Both the position numbers and the translations under genes were made by a program. Of a DNA stretch of 64,000 nt, positions 14,001-25,600 are shown piece by piece. Positions within the stretch are counted from its first letter, which is position 1. Each line of letters starts with the position of its first letter. Location: positions 62,001 through 126,000 of the forward strand of contig NW_002476317.1 in the NCBI RefSeq assembly GCF_000189635.1. Direction: 5' to 3'. Origin of the DNA: Tetrahymena thermophila SB210 (lineage: Eukaryota; Ciliophora; Oligohymenophorea; Hymenostomatida; Tetrahymenidae). Under the pieces are notes generated by a model. The model was not told where the DNA came from. It did no database searches and was given only the letters and a program-made list of their open reading frames with translations.

Positions 14001-14605
14001 ATATTTTCTTAAGTTATGCTTTAGCTACTAGGTGAGGAATTATTATTTCCTTAGTTCAAACTAACAAATTTCAGTAGAAAATTTTCAAAATCATGAGCGA
14101 GAACAGATCCTTAAGCTTTTTTATCTACTATTCTAAATACCATTATAAAGTTCAAACCTAAATTATAAAAAATAAGAAAAGATAGACAAGCTAAAATGAA
14201 AATTTATTATATTTAGTTATAAAAACTCACACCATATTAAGCTTTTAAAGCATTATTCATTTCTACTAAGATTCCATCAAGTTCATAATTATCATTTTAA
14301 ACATATTCTAAATATTTCTCTTGCTAGCTTTTAGCTTTATTGCCATTTTAAATTCTTTCTCTGATTTGTTTTATTTTTTTCCTACATAGACCTCCTCGAA
14401 TTAGAGATTGCATTTTGGTAACATTTTAAGTTAATTTTTATGCCTTCTTTAAATATTCAAATATGCTGAAATGTTTATTTGTATTCGGCTCCAGTTTTTT
14501 GACTTCATTCTAAAGCTACTAATAATTGTCAGCTTAACTTTTATACTGCTTCTTTAGGGCTATTACAGCTGCTCTATAATCTTCAATTGTCTTTTCTTTT
14601 TTCAT
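11012..14605 (-). CDS. Large multi-EF-hand calcium-binding protein with IQ motif
   Basis: Probable calcium sensor or scaffold; no orthologue was recognised. The N-terminus (MKKEKTIEDYRAAVIALKKQ) is a coiled-coil-like helix followed by an IQ-type motif, MQSLIRGGLCRKKIKQIRE, expected to bind calmodulin or a related light chain. About nine EF-hand loops follow: DKNKSGYISFDKF, DKDGNGNLEMDEL, DKQKEGKISVKEL, DQENKGYVTLYEL, DVNDNSIIDKQEF, DVDKSGDISLVEL, DKNSDGCISYQEF, DQNTDMVLSRAEF and DQNKDNKIDMKEF. DQNTDMVLSRAEF and DVNDNSIIDKQEF lack the central glycine and may be weak. A lysine-rich C-terminus ends ...AYLNVEED before TGA at 11012-11014. Several short AT-rich introns interrupt it, one between about 14160 and 14230. 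No kinase domain is present, so it is not a CDPK. Ciliary or cortical location is possible but not shown. Confidence 0.85.
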
Positions 14606-14884
14606 TTCTAAAATATGATTTACAGTTGTAAGATTGTGGCTTTAATAACAATAAATGAAAAATATTATTAATTAAAAAAACTAATACACAAACTGATACT
14701 TTGTAAAATTTGAAAACTTACAAATCTAATTAGGAACACATAATAAATAAATATATTGAATATATCTTACATAAAATATAACTACATTAATTAAAATATT
14801 TATTATAAAATACTCAACATTTGATTTTATATGCTTAGAACAAAAAATATTTACAAATACATTTACTATAAAATTAAAATAAAT

Positions 14885-16296
14885 TCAATATAGATTTAAC
14901 TTGGTAGTAATTATAACTTTACATGTTTGATCAAGACCGCATAAAACACCAAGTCCTAATTTATCTTTATTCCAGTCAAAACCATTTATTGGTTATTAGC
15001 ATAAATCTTTTGAATTAAGAATTTCAACATTACCAGTGATACCTCTAGGTCTTCCTTCAGAATCTTTAATAGATCTTTCATTTGGATAATTATATTTATA
15101 AATGTTAAGAGCACCATTACCACCTAATAAACCAAAAATATCTCTATTTTGAGGTAGATGTTTAACGCCCCAAATAGTAGCTCCAAATGCTTTTTCATTT
15201 AAGCATGCATAACCGCTTTCAGGGTGAAGAGTACGCATGTCATGAACATGGAACTTACCTTCTAATGTTGTAGCGACTAATTTATTCATAATTATATCTT
15301 TTCTATCAAATTCAACACCTACAACACCATTCTTTAAGTTACTATCCCAAAGTAACTAGTTAGTTTTAAGGTCAAAAAATTTCAAATCACCATTATCATA
15401 TCCAGCAGCTAATACTCTTTCTTCATTATTATAACTATTACCAAATCTATTTTTTAAAGAGCATTTTAATTTCTATCAAAAATTTTGCTTTATAAATATT
15501 TATTACGCTACACACCAAGCATCTGGAACAGACTCTTTATCACTAGGTTCAAGGGAAAGGACGGGAGCTTTCTATCTTGGATCCCATACTCTCACACAAC
15601 CTTTTATAAAGAAGAAAATTTATTAATATTTTAAAATCTTTTATTTAAAAAAAATCTATTTTCAGTATTGCTAAAAAATATTTATTTGCTTTTGGATTGA
15701 TTATTTTAAAAATATATTTTACCATCTCTTCCTGCTGTAACAATTTCTGGAGCACCATACCCAATATCTAATCCTCCGATACCGTCGATAGCATTAACTA
15801 ATGTGTTGTGAGCTTTTACACTGTAGTAAATTTTTCCTGTTTCTAAATCAACTATATTCATTTCACCATTAAAATCACCAAATGCAAGATCTGCTTTATT
15901 AGGCAAGCATGCTCCGAAAGTTGAACATTTTATACCCTTAGGATGCTAAATCTAGAATTAAAAAATTTTAATAATTAAATCTAAGTATTTAAAATTTCAA
16001 AAAAGTAAAAAGAAAAATATTTTTTACATCTCTTGTAACCTATAATTCATTTTTGGTTAACTAATGGATTTGAATTGTTCCTGTTGCTTTTGGATGTTAA
16101 CCACATAAAACAAACTTAGCGGTTTGTGGAATCCACCTATTTAAAGAATAATAAATGCATATTTGTAAATCATCTAAAATGCTGAATAATAAATAATTTA
16201 ATTTAAAAGCATATGTATATACTTAACATCGTAAGGAGTAAATGTCAAAGTTTTATTTAAATGTTCTATTATTTAAGGAGCTTCAGTAGTATCCAT
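14885..16296 (-). CDS. WDR92: WD40 protein WDR92/Monad (DNAAF10), dynein arm preassembly factor
   Basis: This WD40 beta-propeller protein is known to work with R2TP-like chaperones in the cytoplasmic preassembly of axonemal dyneins. Start 16296 gives [19 protein letters not shown], matching the family N-terminus. Diagnostic stretches follow in order: [65 protein letters not shown] and [19 protein letters not shown], ending TTKLNLY before TGA at 14885. These align almost without gaps with human WDR92. At least four short GT-AG introns interrupt the gene; exon 1 is 16296-16223 and exon 2 begins at 16136. The length (about 350 residues) is normal for the family. It lies tail to head between SRP72 and the EF-hand gene, with no functional link implied. 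Confidence 0.95.
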
Positions 16297-16838
16297 CTTC
16301 TTGCTATAAAATTTGGAAAAAACTTAAATTATTATTTGCTTATTACAAATTAGTTATAAAATTAATATTTGAATTTTTATTAATTATTATTAATTTTTAA
16401 ATATTTAATATCTTTTATTAGGATATTTTAAAATTTGCAAAAAAAAAAACTAGCGTTTCTGTTTTCACATATTTTTTTAATTTCTAATAGAAAAAAAGAC
16501 ATAAAAGAAATTAATCGATTTTTTAGTTCAATAATTATTCTATTTTTCTGAAAAGTTTGTCTACCAAGAAAATAACTTTACCATCACTAAAAATTTAAAA
16601 AGAAATAATCGAATTTAATTAATGTTAAAAATTAAAATATAATATTTCTTATTTGTATTTTAAAAAGTTTTGCAATTAATTAAGTAATTAATATCTATTT
16701 TATACATACATACAACGCATATATTTTATGTAATTTTTTAAATATTTAGCAACAAACAATTATAATTAATAACATTTTAAATTAATAAAAAAACGAAAAA
16801 AATTTAAGTATTGTATGAGTTAATGAAAATATATATCT
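16297..16838. other. Intergenic spacer, WDR92 promoter and SRP72 3' flank
   Basis: About 540 bases of very AT-rich DNA, including short poly(A/T) runs. No coding frame with plausible codon use and no RNA gene were seen. Confidence 0.6.
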
Positions 16839-18989
16839 TCATTTCTTTTTGTTTTTCTTATTTTTACTCTTTTCTTTGGCTTTGATATGAGCTGTACTGT
16901 TACTAACTGCGAATGTTTTGCTAGTAGAAGTATCTTGAGCAGCTGCTGAAGAACCTTGAGTTCTTGAATTAAGGGCAGCTCCTTTCTTCTTTTTAAAATC
17001 TTTTCTTTCCCATTTAGGTAACCATCTTTCTGGATTTGGGAGAGGACCTGGGTTTTTAGGATCGAATCCCTTGGGATATCTAACTCTTTTCTTCTTGGGT
17101 TTAGTAATTTTTTTAGCAACGTGAGTTGCTGGAGTTGTAGAAGATTTAGTCTAAATTTTAGAAAGAGCAATTTCACTTTCAAGTCTTGTAAGCTCTGTGT
17201 AGTCCTCGATAACGTTGAATTTGATGTTTTTTAGGTAGGATTGGGCTTTTTCAAATTCACCTTTGCTGCTGTGCAACTTAGCAAGACGTTGTTAATAAGA
17301 ACTCTCCTTAGGGAATTATTAAGCAAGCTTAGTGTAAATTTGGAGTGCAATGTTTGCATCAGTCTTTGAATAAACGTCACCAAGATATTACAAGACTTAA
17401 GGATTGTGAGTGTTAGTAGCAATTTAATTTAATATTGGTTATATTAAAGAAGTATTTTCATCTGATTTAATCTTTGAAATGTAGGAAAGAATAAAACAGC
17501 AGATAATCTCATTTTCGTAAAGAAGAGTCTTATCAGAAGTAGAATTGTGAAGAGCTTAGAAATTCTAAAGGATTTACTATGAAGAGCCTTATGAACGAGC
17601 TACTTCAGATAAAAGTAAAAATACTTCAATTCTCAAATCATAGGGAGCTTGAGAGTTAGTCAAAATATTAGTGTTCAATTAATTTAAGAAGTTGTTAAGT
17701 AAATCATCCTTTTTGGACTTCATAAGAATATAGATCTTTACAGATAAAAATTTAATGTTTTTATCGAGATTTGAGAAATTGTGCTCGATTTCATTAAGCA
17801 AAGTTAGTGCTTCTTAAAATTTACCTTTCTAAATAAGTAAAAGGGATTTATTTAGCTTAAAGACAAATATCTATTCTTAGGTCTACTTGAATTTGCTCTA
17901 TATAGCTTCATCAATCAACTTAAGAGAATCACCATATTATTCGTGCTTATGTTGATAACGGAAAACAACAATATTATTATTTAATACTGCCTTCAAGTTT
18001 TTATCAGTTAAATTTTATTTTTAGAACTCTTCATACTATTTAATCTTTTTCTCAATCTCTTCACCAACTAAGTACTTATTGTTTATAAAATCAGCATAAT
18101 CTGCTTAAAGAACAGCCATAATTTCATCTTGTTTATCATTATCTTCTTGGATCATTTGCTTAAACTTTAATTGCATATCTCTTGATCTTTCTGTCTCATG
18201 AAGGCAACCTAAAAGAGTACCATAGTTATAAATAAGTTCATTATTAGGCTACTTTTGGTTTTTCAAATATTCCTCAACCAAACTTTGAATGTTCTTTTAA
18301 ATTTGCTAATCCTATTAGATAAATAAAATATTAATAAATAAACTAAAGATGCAATATTTAAATAAATTTTTAATCATTTCACTTCCAATTTTGTTAAACT
18401 TTATAGCTTAAATTTAAATGTCTGATATTGAAATTTATTTTAAAAACTTAAATTATGTTTTTTAAAGTGAAATACCTATAAATTAATGAAGATTTAATAA
18501 CTTCAAAAACGAAAGAAAGAAAGTTACATTGGTTTAAATGGAGGAGGCAATAGCATTAACAAGTAAATCTGAATAATCGTCGGTTTTGGGGAATTTTTTA
18601 AGAATTTAAGCATAAAGTTCTGCAGATAAGCTAAATTTAGAAAGTTTGTTAAGAGTTTAAGCTTAAAGAACTTAAAATTGCATTGATTGATTATTAGCCT
18701 AATTTAAAAACTTTAAGCAATCATCATATTTTTCACTGCAGTAAAGATAATATGCATATGCAAGCTATTATTGCTCATCACCTTAACCTGCTCCACCTTT
18801 TTCGTATTCAGCTTAAAGAGTTGTGTATTTTTCTGATTTAAGCAAAGCAACCATTCTACATCTTAAAACTTTATCATCTTACTTCTTTTACAAGATTTAG
18901 TCACAGACTTTGACTACTTGATCATGATTTCTTTCCTTAATGCATTCTGATAAACGCTAATATAATGTTTCTACTTAGGTATTATCCAT
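16839..18989 (-). CDS. SRP72: Signal recognition particle subunit SRP72
   Basis: SRP72 is a TPR protein that binds SRP RNA together with SRP68 in the particle that targets secretory proteins to the ER. The decisive evidence is the C-terminal RNA-binding region: KKKRVRYPKGFDPKNPGPLP, then NPERWLPKWERKDFKKKKG and SRTQGSSAAA. These match the PDPERWLP...GRGTQGA block conserved in eukaryotic SRP72. The protein ends in a lysine-rich tail before TGA at 16839-16841. The N-terminus starts at 18989 (MDNTQVETLYQRLSECIKER) and fits the first TPR helices. The middle is alpha-helical TPR-like sequence. One intron of roughly 200 bases lies near 18320-18530. The length, about 640-650 residues, is close to the human protein. 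Confidence 0.95.
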
Positions 18990-19852
18990 TTTATAGCTAT
19001 GCTTTTTTATATTTCAATTTATCTCTTAATTTAATTTATTATTGTTTTCTAAATACAAATATCTTTAATTACTCAAACTACTATCAATTACAATGATATT
19101 GTTTGATAAACGTATTTTATCAATTAAATAATTTATCAATTGCCTTCAATTAATCTTAAATGGATATTTCTTTAATCTTCCACATAAGATTAATTTTTCT
19201 CATTATACAATTCTTTCATCAGTACATTTGACACTTGTACATATTTTTATAAAATAAGATAGGTTAACTAAGACATTGTGATATTCTATATTCAAATAAA
19301 TAAAAAAATAATTATAACATTTATTATTTATAAAAATTGATATTAAATCAAGCTATTTTATTAAATGTTTTTTTTTTTAATTTTATCAAAATTATTTTAT
19401 GATAATCTAAAATTTAAAAATCCATTTTTTTACATCTTTTGTCGAATTTAGATATTATTCTCAAGTGAAAACTATAATTAACGATTTAAAAGCATTGAAA
19501 AATATCTTTATGAATTGCTTATCTTTTTTTAATAGTTATTTTAAATTATAGGAATAGAATAAGCTAAAAAAATAAAAATGTTTTACTTTCGTAAAATATT
19601 ATTTAAATTATTGTTTATAAATAGTATTTAAAGTAGTATTAGATAATATAAAACAGAAAACTTCAAATTAGTTCTACAATTAAAATATATTTATTATTTT
19701 ATCATTTATTTTTAATATATAATTAATATATTGACTCGCTTTAATAAAGGTAAATTTTAACATAAAATATAAACAGTATTTTCAATCTATTTTCATTTGG
19801 TTTAAATGATTACTAAAATTTTTTACTTTTTTCGTGTTTATCATTCACTCAC
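18990..19852. other. Intergenic AT-rich spacer
   Basis: About 860 bases between SRP72 and the next minus-strand gene. Homopolymer T and A runs are common. No gene, repeat or structured RNA could be supported. Confidence 0.55.
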
Positions 19853-22800
19853 TCATTCTAAAGAACTTTTAATCAGCTTATTTTAATTTTGTTAAACTAT
19901 TTTTCCATCTTTTTGAACTAGGTTGTAGTCCTATAAAATTGATTTAAATTTATTATATTAAGATTTTTAAAGGTTGACTATTTCATTTTGTTACTCTGAA
20001 GCTATTTTATTAATAATTTTTTTAGCATTTGATATAGCAAAGGAAGTTGAGGATGGTGATTCTTAGTTAGATATTAGTGTATTTTTATTATTATGTGAAT
20101 TAATTGCTTAATTCAAACTGATGCTATTCCTTTCCCTAATTTGATTATCGCAAAAAGATTAAGAATCGTCTTAACATAGTTAATTGCTAATATTATTTGA
20201 CTACATACTAAATCCATTGAAATGAGGAGGTAATACAGATTTAGCAGCCAAATTTACATTTTAAGTTTAGTTATGAAAATTTTGTTACACCAAAACTTAA
20301 TCAGTTTCTATTTTATTTTCATAATTATTACTTGTAGATAAAAAGCTTTTGGCTGCTGCTCCACATCCTGCCATATATGTAAGTCTGAGGCTTCTTCTCT
20401 TTATGTATCTTGAAGATGAACTATAAGGAGTTTCAATACTTAACTTGTTATCTGTTATATAAGATTATTAGGAAGAAGTGTTATTGCTTTCAAACTGTAA
20501 TTTAGTAGATTAAGATGTATTAGAATTAGAAGCTTAGCCTTAAAATAACAAATTATAAAATTCTTTACATTTTAAATTTGATACTTTTGCATTATGAGCA
20601 TATGATTATTAATAAAGTAGCTAATATTTAGAATTATCTTATTCATCTTTATTGTTTGTAATTTACTATTATTGGGCATTTCTTGTTGATAAATTCTAAT
20701 TAATTTTAGGCGTTTTTGGGATTTATGATTATTTCATCTATTTTTTTACTTAGTTATTGATTAAATGCTTATTTGTTTCATTTACGGATACATCTATAGA
20801 TGTATTTTATGAAATAGGATTTGTTATAGTTATATATTGTTGCTAAGAAATAGTAGTAAAATTGGATTATATAATATTATCTATGTTTTTAGTTTATGTA
20901 TCTTAGCACTTTGAATAGTTAAATCCATTTATACCTTCATCTTGTATTGACTTTGACCTATAAGATTACTTATTTTTACTTTTTAGGGATGTATACTCAG
21001 AAGATCCTGCAGGAGCTATTATAGGAGTGATTTAATCTAATTAAAAGTCTTTTATAATGTTTAAGCTTTAATCTTTTTCATTTATTCTATTTTACCCTTG
21101 ATTTCGTGAAAATTATTTTTTTCTATCAGTTTATTCATACGAAGTATTTAGATTAGCAGTAATATTCTTTTTATTCTAGGAAGCTTGAGGTGTATTTTTA
21201 TTGAAGTTGGTTACTACTTTATTTCCATTATCTTTTTCTTGTTTAAATTATGGTAATTTTACACTTTCGTCATTTTGAATGTCATTTTAATTTTAATTTT
21301 TTGATATCTCTATTTTTTTTATAGAATCTTTGTTTACTGTAAGGACTTCCTAGAGCTTATTTGTCAGTTATTTGATGAATTATTCCTTTTGATTGCTGCT
21401 TGTTACTGCTTCAATTTTCAAATCTTCTATATATTTTTGTTTTTATCTACTTTATGATTTGTTACTTTTATTAACAAATACACTGCAGATATTATCATTT
21501 GTCTTATTTTTTCCTAATATTTTTTATTTAAATTTACATACTTTGTCTTCTAAACTTCCTTCAATTAATTACTGCTAAAATTACTACTTTATGTCAAAGA
21601 TTCCTCCTATATTTTAGTTATTTAAGTTCCTACCCTCTTCTATATTTGAATTTCTTGTTGATTTTGTAATAATTGGAATATTTTCCTTATTACTCAATGA
21701 AATATGTTCTAATTGTTTTTTTTTAGAGCAACTACGAAAGGAATTATTTATCATGCTTGTATCTAACTTCTAAAGCCTGGATGCAGTTATTTTTTTTAAA
21801 GGATTTGAAGGTGAAATCGAGTTATTTCTATTTTCATTAAGATTTTATTTATTTTCAATCGAATGATCTTATTATAGCCTAGCAAAGTATTAATTTTCAA
21901 TAGATTTTTCTTAATTTATCAAATCATCACATATCTTTATCTTATCATAAATAGTTTAATTCATATCTTATTAACTGTTAGCACCAGTTACTTACTAATT
22001 TTATCTTATCTCTTAGTGTTATGATTTGCTTTATTATCTCCTTTTTTGCTTTTTAAAATCAGAACAACTTGTTTCTAATCTAAATCTTTCTTAATTGTTC
22101 TAGCCAATACTTAGGTTTCTTTCTAAAAAATCTAAATTTCTTAGCTTTTAAGCAATTTTCTTTTCTTCTGTACTGCTTTATTGTAATTGCTTTATAGGTT
22201 TTTATCCAGGAGTTTCAGGTGTTGTATATTATGTTTGTTGCTCTTAATTAAGCTTATCTAAGCTGCTGCTTGCTATATCTCTATTTAAATCCCTGTTTGT
22301 ATTTTCTTCTTCTTCAATCTCATCTAGCAGCTACCTGTTTTCCTTGAGAGAATCTTATGTTTCTATTTAATCATTTTTATTCTTTAAAGAGTCTACTTAT
22401 TAATTATTATTATCTGGTTAAAAATCAGAGTTCTATTTCATTTAAATATCAATTTTTATTTCATTAAAATGAAATTTCATTTCACCTTGATTATTTTACT
22501 CAGATTGCATCATTTTATCTGTTATTTCTTTAGAATTTTCTTATACTTAAAAAGACTAATCTATGTCTTCAGTATCATTAATTTTGTAAGAATTTAATTT
22601 TTCTTCATTATCATCAGAAATTTGTACTTTCTTATTAAGCTCACTCTTTTAATAATTGATTTTTTCATTAGAAATTTCTGCATTTCTTTCACAAATAATT
22701 CCATTTGAGCAACTTTTATTATTATTCTAATTTTTTTTCATTTAATTAGTTTAACTAGCTAATCTTCCTTGATTTATTGTGTTTATTGATTTTTAGTTAG

Positions 22801-24762
22801 CATTTTGATAAATACTTTATATATTTTATATTGAGTTCAAAGCAGGTTGGTTATTGGTACAAATCTATCTTTTTCCCAAGAAATCTGAAAAATTTTTAGA
22901 ATTAGATTTGCCAGTAATATTTGGAAGCAGCTATTGCTACTTTTCTGGTGTTTAAGACATATCATTTTGCTTCTAACCATTATTAATAAGGTTGAGATCT
23001 ATTTTCATACCTTTAGATTTATTTAGCTAATTTTTATTACTTGGTGTTGTGAGAGAACATTCACCATTTAGATATGGAAGGGTAAACTAATTTCCTTCAT
23101 TTTTATTCTAATTCAATTACAATTTTTCTGTTATTTTCTATTCAGCTTTATTTTAATTTTTTGTATTATGTTGTATTCTAAAATTATCTATTGTTTTGGC
23201 TATATTACTATTACGGGATACGATATTTTTGTAATAATACATTGCAAGTAACTCATTCCTTTTGAATACCATAAATTCTGCATCCTCTACTGCCTCTTTA
23301 ACTATTCTGAAATAGTTTCTTCTTGCAAATTAAGGACATGATAAAGCTTGTTAATGAGAATTTTAAATCAGTTGCTATTACTCAGAAATAGTAGTATTAT
23401 TACTATTGCTTTGAAGGATTTAGTTTTTTTATATGATGCAATTATTAATAGGAGTATTAACTTAAATTGAAGAAGTAATAGAAGAATAAGCATTGCTAAA
23501 TCCACCTTAAAAATTAGCCTGTGGTATTGTTGTAGGAGGGAGAACACAAAATTAATAAAATAAAAACTTCTCTTTATCATAATTACTGTAATATCTTTAA
23601 TGACCTAAAAATGTCTTCTTTTCCTCATTTGCAGATTCATTGCTTATTTTTGAAGAAAAATATTTTTTAAACATTTATGATGCTGATGCACTCTAAGAGG
23701 AATTAGTTGAACTGTAAGCTCCTCCAGTAAATTTTGTATTTTCTGGTGTTTCACTCCTAGCTACATTTAATCCACATTAGTTGCTTAAGTAACTACCTCT
23801 TTTTCTATTCAAATTAATTGGAATAGCTTAAGGTTTACTTATTTTCTAATCATTAACAGAATTCAGATTCCTAAAGCTCTCCTCTCCACTTTTTAAATTC
23901 TCATGGCTATTAGACAATAATTCCTCCTTCAACTCTAATTTTAAGGTTAATTAAAAATATATTTATAAATATTAACAAAAATTCGAATAGTTATTATGTA
24001 AGGAATACAAATTACGTTTATTAAAATAATAATTAACTTAGCATAACTTAGAATATAGTATTTTATATTAATTATTTTACCTTGCTAGCAAATATTTTTA
24101 TCTGAATCTGCATAGTCTTGTATCTAATTAGATGTTTAGACATTCAATTAAAGACATATATTTTATTTGTCTTAGCTTTTTGGTTTTTATAATTTCTATT
24201 CTATTTAATTTTCATTTCTCCTTTGATTACTAATAGAATTGGAGTTTTCTTTCTTTTACAATAAAGGGAGATCTGCTTTCGATTATGGTGTTATTTTGAC
24301 TTTTTCTTGAAATATTTTTTTTGAGAACTCAACCAATCCTTTGTATAGCATACAAAGAAATGGAAAATTGTGATATATATTATTTTAATTTATGACTTTT
24401 ATCTCCTCTACTTTATTAGTATTGTTTATGTGAGTATAATATGCAATGAACATTTCCGCAATATCTGTATAAAACCCTTTATCCTGTACTTGATATTCAA
24501 ACTAAGGAGAGAGCATCACCATTAACTCGTAAGATGTTTTTTCAAAATTGATTCTTTCATTCTTACTTGCTGATTTAAAAGTAAAGAGAGCTTCTAGTAT
24601 TTCGTTTTCTTTTTGAGCTCTAATCTTTTCTTGTCTTTTCATCTTAACTACACAAGAACTTATGAGCTTCTTATTTGAATCCAAATCATCCTAAGAAGAT
24701 AAATCCAAAAATTATTTAATACCAGCAAGTCTTTCTTTTAGTAAATCGCATGCCTTTTCCAT
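19853..24762 (-). CDS. Unrecognised large Gln/Asn-rich protein (about 1,587 aa)
   Basis: Two exons, 24762-24081 and 23934-19853, join in frame across a GT-AG intron. Together they give 1,588 codons including TGA. The first ~130 residues look folded and charged (MEKACDLLKERLAGIKQFLD, then KMKRQEKIRAQKENEILEAL and PQFEYQVQDKGFYTDIAEMF). Another conserved-looking stretch lies near 23300 (ARRNYFRIVKEAVEDAEFMV). Most of the rest is low-complexity sequence rich in Gln, Asn and Ser, much of the Gln being encoded by TAA/TAG. The C-terminus (NKFKSILQDYNLVQKDGKIV) is more charged. No catalytic motif, membrane helix or signal peptide was seen. The composition suggests a disordered scaffold or regulatory protein. 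This is a real gene; its function is unknown. Confidence 0.8.
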
Positions 24763-25600
24763 GTTACTTGAAGCTGACTCACTAAAAGCTATATAGAATA
24801 TTTTTCAGTTGATTGTAATAACTATTAAATAGTTAAAATTTCAATAGATTTTTAATCAGCTAATTTCTTATCTTTTATACAAGCAAATTTTTTAATTTCG
24901 AAAAGGAAAAATAACCAATTAAAAATTGTATTAAATGTTTATGTATTATTAGTTTTACCATTAAGAATAAATTTCTAACTTACATCAATCTTAATCTTAA
25001 CAACTTTTATAAGAATTATTAAATTTAGATTTTTTAATAATAAATCTCTTAAGTTGATTTTACCCTATTTTTAACTTACAGCTAGCTCATTCGTATCTTC
25101 TTTTTTTTAGATTTTAAAATAAATCCTTCAAACATTTACTAAAATAAAATTCTTGATTTTTCAAAATAAAATTATATAAAAAAATTAAAGATTCTGAGTC
25201 AAAAAATTAAGAATTTTTAAAATAGTAAAAATTATTTATTTAATCTAAAATATTCTTCCACTTTAAAGAAGTAGAACAAATAATTTAGATAAGAAAGTTG
25301 ATTTAATTTATTTCTTATTTTTATTAGGATTTTACTAATATGACTTATTCTTAAAATAAAAAAATATCTAAAATTCATAATACTAAAAAGCTTTAATATT
25401 AAGCTTAAAAAAATAAATAATAAAAATTGCTCCAAATAATATAAAACCTAAAAATTTTACTACATTAAAAATGTATTAAGTATTTAAAAGCATACACTAA
25501 TTAAGTTAAGAATTATGTAAAAATTAAGAAAACTTAGATAAATCCTCAAAAAAAAAGATTTTATATAAACATTTATATATAAAATAGTTTTAAAATATAT
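24763..25600. other. Intergenic AT-rich spacer
   Basis: About 840 bases of AT-rich sequence between two Gln/Asn-rich genes. Open frames here have random composition. No feature is supported. Confidence 0.55.

Noticed and set aside
16820-17182. Minus-strand open frame of 120 codons starting MKVKLLFLKF
   Set aside because: It is out of frame with the conserved SRP72 C-terminus, which is read in a different frame through TAA/TAG glutamine codons.
19873-20079. Alternative C-terminal reading of the large Gln/Asn-rich gene stopping at 19873
   Set aside because: Frame counting from the upstream exon showed that this reading is out of frame; the in-frame sequence continues to TGA at 19853-19855.
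21393-21578. Plus-strand hydrophobic open frame resembling a small membrane protein
   Set aside because: It is antisense to the Gln/Asn-rich gene at 19853-24762; Leu/Phe/Tyr richness is expected from the complement of Lys/Asn/Gln codons.
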